Assembly: GCF_900142925.1 (NCBI RefSeq)
Contig: NZ_FRCN01000016.1
Coordinates: forward strand, 208,630 to 272,629
From: Chitinophaga sp. CF418
GTDB taxonomy: Bacteria > Bacteroidota > Bacteroidia > Chitinophagales > Chitinophagaceae
Length of the DNA stretch: 64,000 nt
Direction: 5' to 3'
Below are positions 56,244-64,000 of this stretch, piece after piece (the stretch's first letter is position 1; every line of letters begins with the position of its first letter). A program made the position numbers and the translations under genes. Below the pieces are notes generated by a model that did not search any database, was not told the DNA's origin, and saw only the letters and a list, made by a program, of their open reading frames with translations.

Positions 56244-58703
56244 TTAGTGAACTCTGAAAAATGGGTTCCCATAAGCATGAAGGCAAGCATATGCTTTGGG
56301 CGTCGGATATTCATTTTTAACAGCCGTATTGCCATCATAAACAGCATCTATCAGTTCCTTTCCAGAGTCAAAAGATTCTAGAAATGCAGGCAACCAAAAC
56401 TTTACAATGGAGATGTTTAAAGCCCAAAACGGTGCTATCACGGCTTCATAGCCAGATTGGAGGGCTTCCCTTACCAGAGTTGCAACCCTATTTCTTAAAA
56501 AATCAGATCTCATTGATCCGGAATGACAAACGAAAAGTATTAGTATTTTCCCTGATCCAATTACACCTTTTATGTCAACAATTGACAGTCTTCCTTCTTC
56601 GCTTTTTGCATGGAACGCTGGAAAGGTGTTAATATCTTCACTTCCATGTGCTGCAACAATATTCAGGTCGGATTGCAATTGTTTAGATGGAACTTTTGTA
56701 GTGGCAATATCAAACTTGTGTGTGTTGATAGTATCTTCAATATAGCTATATAGATAATTTAAAGCCATGTCACCTGAATCAGTTGGTATCCAGATGGATT
56801 TTGAATATTTTTTGGGTAAAGTTTGATTTGACCGTCCCATAATCCATTCGGTGGATAAAATGTTAAACGTTGGGATTAAGCTGGAAATAAATTGGCCTGA
56901 TTTGTTAATTAATAGATTGTGTGGAAATCGAGCAAGCTCGTAATCTTTGATTATCAGCAATCTTTCAATAGATTGTATGTCTATGGATGTAGATTGCAGA
57001 TCGGCAGCGAGAAGTATTTCTTCCGAAATGAGCTCCTCTTCTGTTTTATGAGCATTACCTCCGCTTATAAGCCTTTTATATTCGACAAATGGTAGCGTAT
57101 TAATGTTTGCCTCATACCAATTATTTATCGCTGATATTGTAAAAATGGCATCTTGATGGAATAAAAACATTTCGTTTTGGCATGTCATTGGCAAAACTTC
57201 AACTTTGTTAGTACCGAGCCAGAGAATTGTATGATTATCAAGTGATTTAAAATAATGTTTTATGTTTTCAAAGGAATAATAAACTTCTTCGAAGTTCTTT
57301 TTTCTATTCCACAATGGTAATGTGGCATTGATAGTCGTATTTTTGAAACATATGGTAAAATCTGCATTTACTATCATGCATAAAAGATATTCTTCTGGAT
57401 TTCTTACTTTGAAAGATTTGACAATAAGTTGATCTGAAATAAATCTAGCATGCGTATTATCCGTCGCAAAATCTACTCCTGTTATAGTTGCACTTAAGTC
57501 TGTGAGTGATGTTTTTAAGCGTTGGCTCAATTTTTCGATTGTTCCTTCAAATATATCTTTGATGCCTATAGCGTTGTCGGGACCAACAATTTTTTCAAAG
57601 ACGGAAATATACATTTTGGATTCCTCGATTCCAGTATGGCTAGTGGGGTAGTAATGTATGATATTATATAATAATGTAATCCACTGCATGATATTTGGTA
57701 CTCCGCTTGGAATAATTTCTTCCCTATGTTTATTTAAGTAGTCAACAACTGTTGATGGTAGAAGAGCTTCTTCATTACCCAACAAACACGTGAAATAAAT
57801 ATAGGTTAGGGCATGCTCATTAAGTGCCCAATTTTTTGGACGATTTCTATATATATCTATTGCAAGAGAATATATTTTGCAGTTGCGATATAGTTTCATA
57901 GTTTGAGATATCAATATTTGATACCAATAATCAGAAATTTTCCCCTTTGTTATTGCAGATGTCATGGCGCAAATTGAATAGTGCAATGCTTGGGCTGCAG
58001 CCCCTGTACTGGCGTATACCTTAAATGCCAGATTGTAACCTAGATCAATTTTATGATCAAAGTATCCGCAAACTAAAGCATCTTCTGCGATGCCCCTAGA
58101 AAGTTGATAGTCTCCAGCTCTATAAAGTAAATCAATATATGAGTCTAGTAATACATAAAAGCTGTCCTCCTTTTTTTCTGTTATACATATGTTTCTAACG
58201 ATTGAGAGCTGTATGAAGAATGATTCAATCTCGTTATCGCTGAGACGAAACTGTCCGTTATGTAAATTGAGACATTTGATAAGTAAGCTACCTATTTCTT
58301 TCCTTTCTGAAATGGTTAACTGCAAATCTATAAAGTCTGATATTCTATATTTTGAGATGCCAGACTGTCCCATTTTAGCAATTGCTTTTTGTACGATTTT
58401 GAATTGTTCGTTTGTGTCTAGTTCTCCTATCCAAAAACTGAGATTCAATCGTTCTATTTCTAATGACTGTAACTTGTTGTAGAGGAAACCTTGGCAAGAA
58501 CTGAGGTGTGCTACACTTTTTATTCCGTGTTTTTCATATACTTGAAATAGCTCTGATCCCCATTTTTTTTGAATATCATAAGAAGATATGAACTCTTGAC
58601 TTATCTCGCTTATTAGTGTAATAATTTTTGTTTCGTGTTCATTAGAATTGTGAAGTACTTCTTCGGTTAGGTACCGATCTAATGTCTTAATTCGATCCTG
58701 CAT
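56244..58703 (-). CDS. CHAT-domain (caspase-like) protein with helical-repeat N-terminus
   Basis: 819 residues. The last ~170 residues form a CHAT protease domain: His686 within IVAAHGS and Cys726 within LILFVCHSG, followed by APFWALN and AVKNEYPTPKAYACLHAYG. Both catalytic residues are present, so it should be an active cysteine protease. Residues ~1-400 are helical repeats (TPR-like), usable as sensor or oligomerisation surface. The gene is A/T-richer than its neighbours, suggesting recent transfer. CHAT proteins act in bacterial cell-death and defence (for example with CRISPR effectors or gasdermins), but no such partner is adjacent here. Confidence 0.8.
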   Translation of the reverse strand: MQDRIKTLDRYLTEEVLHNSNEHETKIITLISEISQEFISSYDIQKKWGSELFQVYEKHGIKSVAHLSSCQGFLYNKLQSLEIERLNLSFWIGELDTNEQFKIVQKAIAKMGQSGISKYRISDFIDLQLTISERKEIGSLLIKCLNLHNGQFRLSDNEIESFFIQLSIVRNICITEKKEDSFYVLLDSYIDLLYRAGDYQLSRGIAEDALVCGYFDHKIDLGYNLAFKVYASTGAAAQALHYSICAMTSAITKGKISDYWYQILISQTMKLYRNCKIYSLAIDIYRNRPKNWALNEHALTYIYFTCLLGNEEALLPSTVVDYLNKHREEIIPSGVPNIMQWITLLYNIIHYYPTSHTGIEESKMYISVFEKIVGPDNAIGIKDIFEGTIEKLSQRLKTSLTDLSATITGVDFATDNTHARFISDQLIVKSFKVRNPEEYLLCMIVNADFTICFKNTTINATLPLWNRKKNFEEVYYSFENIKHYFKSLDNHTILWLGTNKVEVLPMTCQNEMFLFHQDAIFTISAINNWYEANINTLPFVEYKRLISGGNAHKTEEELISEEILLAADLQSTSIDIQSIERLLIIKDYELARFPHNLLINKSGQFISSLIPTFNILSTEWIMGRSNQTLPKKYSKSIWIPTDSGDMALNYLYSYIEDTINTHKFDIATTKVPSKQLQSDLNIVAAHGSEDINTFPAFHAKSEEGRLSIVDIKGVIGSGKILILFVCHSGSMRSDFLRNRVATLVREALQSGYEAVIAPFWALNISIVKFWLPAFLESFDSGKELIDAVYDGNTAVKNEYPTPKAYACLHAYGNPFFRVH

Positions 58704-59639
58704 AAATTTTATTTTGTTTGGGATGTTTGCTATTTGGTATATCGATTTGTATAAATAAACGGTCGTTGGAGTTATATGATATCTATAACTGCGAAACAGG
58801 TAATTATTTGCCCTTGTAGGTCTTTCTATTATTTATCCTGTCGGTATAGTGGTGACTTCCTTCGGTCTTGAAATTACTCCGCTAAGTACTGACCGACAGT
58901 TTAAGGGAGAAGAGCGGTGGACCTCTCATCAGTCCCAGATAAGGTATGTTCAATACTGGTCTTGTCTTAAGCCTGCGCCAAGATCCTTTCGCCTATGGCG
59001 GCGATGCTGTTACGATCTCGGAGACCATAGGGCGATAATAGTGGCTTATAATACTGAAAAATTATATATTAAAAAGTAAGAAGTGAATAACTAATCATTA
59101 ACAAAATTGTCTTTTTTTTATGGAGGAAGTATTTATCATTCCTACAGTGAAGGTAAAAGCAAGAGCTATCAGATATGAAATGAAATCGGAGAAGAGATTT
59201 AATAGTATGTCGTTAAATACGTCCATTAAAACGAATATACTGAATTCGGTTTAGAATATCCAAATTTTAACCCTTGCTTCTGTTACTATGTCTTTGCAGG
59301 TTCTCCTGTCCCTGCAGAATCTATGAGCGCTATCGCCATGTGATATACAGAAGGACCCTCGGTTATATTGCATACCTTGATATTGCTGGGCAGATCGTTT
59401 ACAATCGGCGGGCTGGTTTTTTCGATAACATTCTTCAAGAGAATATGGCTTAGTAGTAAGGTTATGTAGATTTGGTGATGTCATTTTGATTTGATCTTTT
59501 TCATTAACACAGTATTAACTTCTTGGCAAAGAATATGCTTTATCTTCATTCATAGAAACAATCATTCTCTATCTCAAAATAAACACTTATCAATCTATGG
59601 AATAATGTTTTTGTGCCCCAGTTTCTTTTCCATCAGGAA
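58704..59639. other. Long region without intact genes
   Basis: Contains scattered short frames only. On the minus strand around 59286-59440 two frames read like fragments of one protein shifted against each other (NVIEKTSPPIVNDLPSNIK in one, the ATG-opened frame from 59484 in another), suggesting a frameshifted relic. A loose inverted repeat CTGTCGGT / ACCGACAG lies around 58840-58900. No RNA gene was recognised. Confidence 0.4.
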
Positions 59640-59838
59640 TAAGTAACCCCTTTATTGGTCATATTAGCTGCAGTAAATGATACATTTATTGCGGACGATC
59701 CTGTAACCCATTTGGCTCGTTAGCGCACAAAGTATGCTGCCGAAGGCGTATACACAATTAATGCTGCTTCTTAATTACATGATGGTTCGCTTACGGCGAT
59801 ATCAGGTAAATCCACTATAACTATTTCAAAAAAATTCA
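59640..59838 (+). pseudogene. Decayed beta-rich protein fragment with in-frame stops
   Basis: One frame reads ILAAVNDTFIADDPVTHLAR, a stop, then KYAAEGVYTINAAS, a stop, then LHDGSLTAISGKSTITISKK, running into the start region of the next gene in another frame. The texture is that of repeat surface proteins in this genome. Two in-frame stops show that it is not functional. Confidence 0.4.
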
Positions 59839-60972
59839 ATGAAAAAGACTTTACTGTTAGCTGTACTTAGCATAAGTGCAGGTGTCTCCTTTGGACAAAA
59901 TACGTTCCCTGCCTCTGGAAATGCCGGAGTAAATACGACCGCACCAGAATACAACCTGGACGTGAATGGCACTTTTAACGCCAATTCCTTATATCTTGCT
60001 AAACAACTGTTGCTACCACAGGTGGCCTCTACTCAGGAGAGAGGTATAGCTAACTTACTACTTCCTGGCTTACGTGCAAGCAAGGTTATGCAGAGGGATG
60101 AACAATTTGAAAATGGTACTAACGAGATTGTGGTTTATAACAATTCGGGCAATGGTACGGTTGCTATAAATCGTGTTGCAGCATCCGGACTACCCAACAC
60201 TTCCGGCTATTGTTTAGAGATTACACATACGGGTGCTGCATCGCCCGGAATAGGTGGATATTACCAACCTTCTATGAGTGGTCAAAATAAGACACTGGTG
60301 CATCTTTTCCGTGCGAAAGTACCGGTTGGTTACGCGCTCAATTTTGCCGCCAATGCGCTCGGTACCGGTGGCAGTCGTCAGTGGCTTACTAACAATGTAG
60401 GTACCGGCAAATGGGAAGATTATGCGATTTTGATCGTGTGCGGTTATGCTGGTCCATTTGGAACTGGTGGTTATGTTTTCCTAACTGGTAATACCCCCTC
60501 AGCAGGTGCTCCTGTAGTATGGCAGTTGGCTTCATCTGCTATGTATGATCTCAGCGATGTTGGTGACAATAGGATCGAAAATCAACAATCTATGGATCAA
60601 ATCGCAGATCTGAGAATAACGGGAAATGGCTTTATGGGTGGTAATGTTGGTATCGGTACTACCGATACTAAAGGATATAAGCTGGCTGTAAATGGTACCG
60701 CAGTGTTTAACAAAGCAGTAGTAAAATTGTATAGTAGCTGGCCAGATTATGTTTTTAAACCCGGTTACCTGCTTCCTTCTCTTTCTGAATTAGAAGCCTA
60801 TATTAAAAAAGAACAGCACTTGCCGCATATTCCTTCCGAAAAGCAGGTGGCTGATACAGGAATAGATCTGGCAGAGAACCAAAAGGCGCTGGTGAAGACC
60901 GTAGAAGAGCTAACGCTATATATTCTTCAACTGAAGAACGAAATAGATGCACTAAAAGCCGCCCGTAACTAA
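59839..60972 (+). CDS. Secreted fibre-like protein of an RHS locus
   Basis: 377 residues with a signal peptide (MKKTLLLAVLSISAGVSFGQ). The start resembles Bacteroidota tail-fibre-like proteins (AGVNTTAPEYNLDVNGTF); a second such unit occurs later (NVGIGTTDTKGYKLAVNG). The C-terminus has PDYVFKPGYLLPSLSELEAY, HLPHIPSEKQV and a coiled coil (ALVKTVEELTLYILQLKNEI), a known arrangement in secreted fibre proteins. It is the first of three genes in the same direction leading to an RHS-like giant. Confidence 0.75.
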   Translation: MKKTLLLAVLSISAGVSFGQNTFPASGNAGVNTTAPEYNLDVNGTFNANSLYLAKQLLLPQVASTQERGIANLLLPGLRASKVMQRDEQFENGTNEIVVYNNSGNGTVAINRVAASGLPNTSGYCLEITHTGAASPGIGGYYQPSMSGQNKTLVHLFRAKVPVGYALNFAANALGTGGSRQWLTNNVGTGKWEDYAILIVCGYAGPFGTGGYVFLTGNTPSAGAPVVWQLASSAMYDLSDVGDNRIENQQSMDQIADLRITGNGFMGGNVGIGTTDTKGYKLAVNGTAVFNKAVVKLYSSWPDYVFKPGYLLPSLSELEAYIKKEQHLPHIPSEKQVADTGIDLAENQKALVKTVEELTLYILQLKNEIDALKAARN

Positions 60973-60997
60973 TTGTTCATCTGAAAAGCTGATCACC

Positions 60998-62506
60998 ATG
61001 AAACTTTTCACCTTCTGGTTGGCCGCAGGGCTTGCCATAGGCGTTCAGCAAATATTGGCGCAAAGTAATGGCCAGGTCGGCCTGTTACAGCAAGTCGCCA
61101 CCACAGCTCCGGATAGCATATCTAAGCTACCATCAAAATACCTGACACGGTTAAGCGCCAAATCAGCTAAAATGGAGCATATCCTAAACAGACAGTCTGA
61201 TAAGGCCCTTTCCAGGCTTAATAAATTGGAGCAAAGAATAAAAAGAAAGTTAAGAGGGAGGGTCAATCCTGAATTGCTTTCGCTGCTTTCAGATTCTTCT
61301 TACCAGGGCTTTACAGAGAAAGCGTTTCCTGTAAAGGGGTTAGCTGGAAATCCCTATCTTGATAGTCTCCAATGCACTTTCCGTTTTCTCGGAGCACATC
61401 AGGAACTACTATCGCATTCGAAGCAGGAACTGTCAAAAGCGATCAAAGGTATAAACGCGCTAGGAGGAGAATTGGAGAGAGTCAAAGAGATTAAAGCGTT
61501 CATCTGCAATCGTAAAAGGTTATTCCAGCAGCAGTTGTCAGGCTATGGTGATATTCAAAAATACCTCGCAAAATATAACAAGGAGGCCTACTATTATAGC
61601 GCCCGGATACGCGAATACAAATCGCTGTTAAACGACCGTAGTAAAATAGAAAGCAAAGCACAGGATGTTTTACGCAAACTGCCTGCCTATAAAGATTTCA
61701 TCAAACGAAATTCAGCGCTGGCCTCTTTCTTCAATCTTCCTTCTGCAACTGGTGCTGCCAGCAGTCTTGAAGGGTTACAGAACAGAAGCATGATAGAGGC
61801 ATTGTTACAACAAAGATTGGGAACTAGTGGCATGGCCAGCCAAGTAATGCAGCAACAAATGCAAACGGCTCAAAGCCAGTTCAATGCGCAGGCAGCTATT
61901 CCTGGCATAACTACCATAAGGAACACTATCAGTAATCAGATGAGCGCCGCTCGCAGCCGGATGAATGAATTGCGGCAGAACTACCCTGATCTGGACGATG
62001 CGGCTGAAATGCCAAACTTCACCCCTTCCCCTTTAAAGGCAAAACGATTTTGGCAACGGATGGAATGGGGCGGTAACATTCAGTTTCAAAAGTCAACCTA
62101 CTATTTCCCCGCCACTTCCGATATCGCCGTCCAGACAGCCTATCTTTTTCATAAGAATGGATCAGTAGGAGCAGGGCTTACGTATCAACTGGGATTGGGT
62201 ACTGATTGGGCGCATATTCGCTTTTCCCATTCCGGCATGGGTATCCGTTTTTTTCTTGACTGGAGGTTAAAGAGCACGTACTTTTTGAATGGAGGCTTCG
62301 AGTTAAACCGTTTGTCAATAAAAACAGTGAATGGCAGTCCTGTGGACTGGCATGGTTGGCGAACGGCTGCTCTTGCGGGCATTAGCAAAAAGTACAAGAT
62401 CAATGCACGCTTGAAAGGAAATATTATGGTACTGTATGATTTTCTGGCCCCACTGCAGGTACCTAAAACCAATGGTCTTAAGGTCAGATTCGGCTATTCA
62501 TTATAA
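60998..62506 (+). CDS. Coiled-coil plus outer-membrane-barrel protein
   Basis: 502 residues with a signal peptide (LFTFWLAAGLAIGVQQILAQ). Residues ~50-345 are highly charged and helical, with long coiled coils (LNKLEQRIKRKLRGRVN, ISNQMSAARSRMNELRQNYP). The last ~150 residues look like outer-membrane beta strands (WGGNIQFQKSTYYFPA ... GLTYQLGLG ... LKVRFGYSL), ending in an aromatic-Ser-Leu strand. It probably sits in the outer membrane with a periplasmic helical part, next to the RHS-like gene 70 bases downstream. I infer it helps anchor or export the RHS product. Confidence 0.7.
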   Translation: MKLFTFWLAAGLAIGVQQILAQSNGQVGLLQQVATTAPDSISKLPSKYLTRLSAKSAKMEHILNRQSDKALSRLNKLEQRIKRKLRGRVNPELLSLLSDSSYQGFTEKAFPVKGLAGNPYLDSLQCTFRFLGAHQELLSHSKQELSKAIKGINALGGELERVKEIKAFICNRKRLFQQQLSGYGDIQKYLAKYNKEAYYYSARIREYKSLLNDRSKIESKAQDVLRKLPAYKDFIKRNSALASFFNLPSATGAASSLEGLQNRSMIEALLQQRLGTSGMASQVMQQQMQTAQSQFNAQAAIPGITTIRNTISNQMSAARSRMNELRQNYPDLDDAAEMPNFTPSPLKAKRFWQRMEWGGNIQFQKSTYYFPATSDIAVQTAYLFHKNGSVGAGLTYQLGLGTDWAHIRFSHSGMGIRFFLDWRLKSTYFLNGGFELNRLSIKTVNGSPVDWHGWRTAALAGISKKYKINARLKGNIMVLYDFLAPLQVPKTNGLKVRFGYSL

Positions 62507-62576
62507 CCCCAGGATTCCATTTGCTCATCCCGTTAGAAAATAAATAAACCGATCCCCAATTACAAAACAGGTAAAT

Positions 62577-64000
62577 ATGAGATACCTATATTTTATGGCC
62601 TTGCTACTGCTTTCTTCCTTGAAGATAGTGGCGCAGGAGGCTCCCAATATGAACAACAATATTTCCGGGTCAGCAGCAGCTACCGCGTCAGGAAAACAAA
62701 TAAATATCCCCGTCAATTATTTCACAGGTATACCCAATATCAGTATTCCCATTCACAGCTATATGAGAAGCGGCATTTCCACCAACGTTTCCCTTGACTA
62801 TTTCGCTGGCGGCATAAAGGTTGACGAACCGGCATCCAACGTAGGCTTAGGATGGCAGTTAAGTGCAGCGGGAATCATCACGAGAAACCGACGCGGTCTT
62901 CCGGATGACTTTCCAGGCCGTGGTTTCCTGTATACGCCAGAAGTGGATCCAGGTTCAAGAACTGGCCGGGACCCTAAACGATACACTTATGAAAATTACG
63001 GAACCGATTCTATTGACAGTGAACAGGATATTTTCCAGTACACTATTGGAGGAAGGACAGGTACCTTTTTGATTGGGAAAAATGGACAAGTGGTTACCAT
63101 TCCCAAGCAGAACATCAAAGTACGGTGGAAAACCGGTTCTCTAACCAATGTAGATGCCAGTAACATTACTGAGTTTACTATCATCTTTGAAGATGGGAGC
63201 CGGTACTTATTCTCTACGCCGGAGATCACTACCCATCAACTCTCTGTTCATGATTATTATAGCAGATCTTACGTTTCTGCCTGGCACCTTAGTTTCATTA
63301 CCTCCACCTATGCGGAGGATACCATTCAATTCAAATACAAAACTGTGTTAACTGACAAGACTCTTCCACAGGTGGCCAGCCGTTTTGAGCGGGCAGGGGA
63401 GTCGCCAGTCAATTACAACAACAGCCAGTATGTAAGGGTGGAGCAAAAATATCTGGAGCAAATTGTGTTTCCCTATAAAGTAACCCTGAACTTTTTGTAC
63501 GATACCGCAGGAAGGGCCGATGCCAAACGGGAATACGCACTTAAAAATATTGAGTTGCGGGACACTGTATTGCGAATGGGGTATAAGCTGGAGTACCAGT
63601 ATTTCTCCGATAATGGCACCGTATATCCTTATGGTAGCACCGCTTCCGCTATATCTAAGCTAAGGCTGCAGCGATTGAGCACCTATACACAGTTCAGAAC
63701 CTTGTATCCATACGAGTTCAGCTACGCCAATCTGAAGGTGCCGAAAATAAATAACTTTTCGCAGGACAATTGGGGTTATTTCAATAATAAACCTAATACC
63801 GATCTCATTCCCGCTGTGGGCGCTTATACAGGAGCAGACCGGGAGCCTGATAGTGTTTATGCCCGTTCAGGCATTCTTACGGCTATTAAGTATCCCAGCG
63901 GGGCAAAAACAACGTTTATTTACGAGGGTAATGAACGTAAGAATTACTTCTATCAAGAGAATGAGACGGCGATTATTGGTTCATACCCCGACTATATACA
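62577..64000 (+). CDS. RHS/SpvB-like giant secreted protein (3' end missing)
   Basis: The frame opens at ATG 62577 and stays open to the window edge (474 codons). After the signal peptide (ALLLLSSLKIVAQE) comes the Bacteroidota RHS-type opening: GKQINIPVNYFTGIPNISIP, DYFAGGIKVDEPASNVGLGW, then WQLSAAGIITR and beta-rich repeats with YxG-like turns. In other genomes such proteins run for 1000-3000 residues, carry YD repeats, and end in a variable toxin tip with an immunity gene behind. Those parts lie beyond the window, so toxin nature is inferred. Confidence 0.75.
   Translation, partial: MRYLYFMALLLLSSLKIVAQEAPNMNNNISGSAAATASGKQINIPVNYFTGIPNISIPIHSYMRSGISTNVSLDYFAGGIKVDEPASNVGLGWQLSAAGIITRNRRGLPDDFPGRGFLYTPEVDPGSRTGRDPKRYTYENYGTDSIDSEQDIFQYTIGGRTGTFLIGKNGQVVTIPKQNIKVRWKTGSLTNVDASNITEFTIIFEDGSRYLFSTPEITTHQLSVHDYYSRSYVSAWHLSFITSTYAEDTIQFKYKTVLTDKTLPQVASRFERAGESPVNYNNSQYVRVEQKYLEQIVFPYKVTLNFLYDTAGRADAKREYALKNIELRDTVLRMGYKLEYQYFSDNGTVYPYGSTASAISKLRLQRLSTYTQFRTLYPYEFSYANLKVPKINNFSQDNWGYFNNKPNTDLIPAVGAYTGADREPDSVYARSGILTAIKYPSGAKTTFIYEGNERKNYFYQENETAIIGSYPDYI

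Noticed and set aside
58849..59079. 76-codon plus-strand ORF
   Set aside because: Residue use is erratic (many Arg, Cys and Trp) and it lies in decayed DNA.
1..64000. CRISPR arrays, tRNA or rRNA genes
   Set aside because: No regularly spaced repeats, cloverleaf-like sequence or conserved rRNA segments were found by eye.

Overview
The window looks like a chromosomal segment of a Bacteroidota bacterium, most likely a Chitinophaga-like member of the Chitinophagaceae. I infer this from two type IX secretion (T9SS) C-terminal sorting domains (one type A, one type B / gliding-motility-associated), SprB-type and PKD repeat giants, many Sec signal peptides and lipoboxes, a double-module GH43 enzyme, weak Shine-Dalgarno sequences and at least one match to the Bacteroidota -7 promoter element TAnnTTTG. 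No rRNA, tRNA or CRISPR array was seen.

Layout. 1-6.2 kb: the 3' part of a secreted PQQ-dehydrogenase-like/PKD/cytochrome c protein, an ABC exporter, an unknown gene and a small cupin with a palindromic operator. 6.3-26.4 kb (minus strand): a tightly packed operon of about 20 kb in the order 1556-aa surface giant, Fn3 protein, a truncated duplicate, a 1450-aa SprB-repeat protein with T9SS tail, a TANFOR-like coiled-coil protein, a 925-aa exported protein ending in a putative Zn-dependent deaminase (polymorphic-toxin type), a PKD lipoprotein and an outer-membrane barrel. Genes overlap or nearly touch, so they are probably made together as one cell-surface or export apparatus. It is the best candidate here for a poorly described system. 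26.9-36.1 kb: glycan and surface genes (double GH43, beta-helix lipoprotein, 1628-aa PKD giant with type B sorting tail). 36.4-39.8 kb: small genes, an MBL-fold hydrolase and several gene remnants (AraC, XRE, unknown).

39.8-44.9 kb is accessory DNA. It has a replication-type pair (DnaD-like plus DnaC/IstB-like ATPase), an unknown gene, a stand-alone LytTR regulator, two paralogous small proteins, two leader-like ORFs with runs of CTA leucine codons, and a 106-bp near-perfect hairpin. No integrase or relaxase is visible. 45.0-48.2 kb holds two regulator/enzyme pairs in divergent orientation: qorB-like reductase/HxlR regulator, and TetR/alpha-beta hydrolase with two identical operator half-site pairs. 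49.2-52.8 kb is a two-gene operon of a ThDP-dependent decarboxylase-like enzyme and an FAD amine oxidase. 53.2-56.0 kb contains small membrane and secreted proteins, including a GRDP-like protein with a Cys/Gly tail.

56.2-58.7 kb is a stand-alone CHAT-protease protein, followed by about 1.1 kb of decayed sequence. 59.8-64.0 kb is the start of a second secreted-toxin-like locus: a fibre-like protein, a coiled-coil/barrel outer-membrane protein, and the N-terminal part of a large RHS/SpvB-like protein that runs off the right edge. All functional names come from reading motifs and from memory of families. No database search was run.
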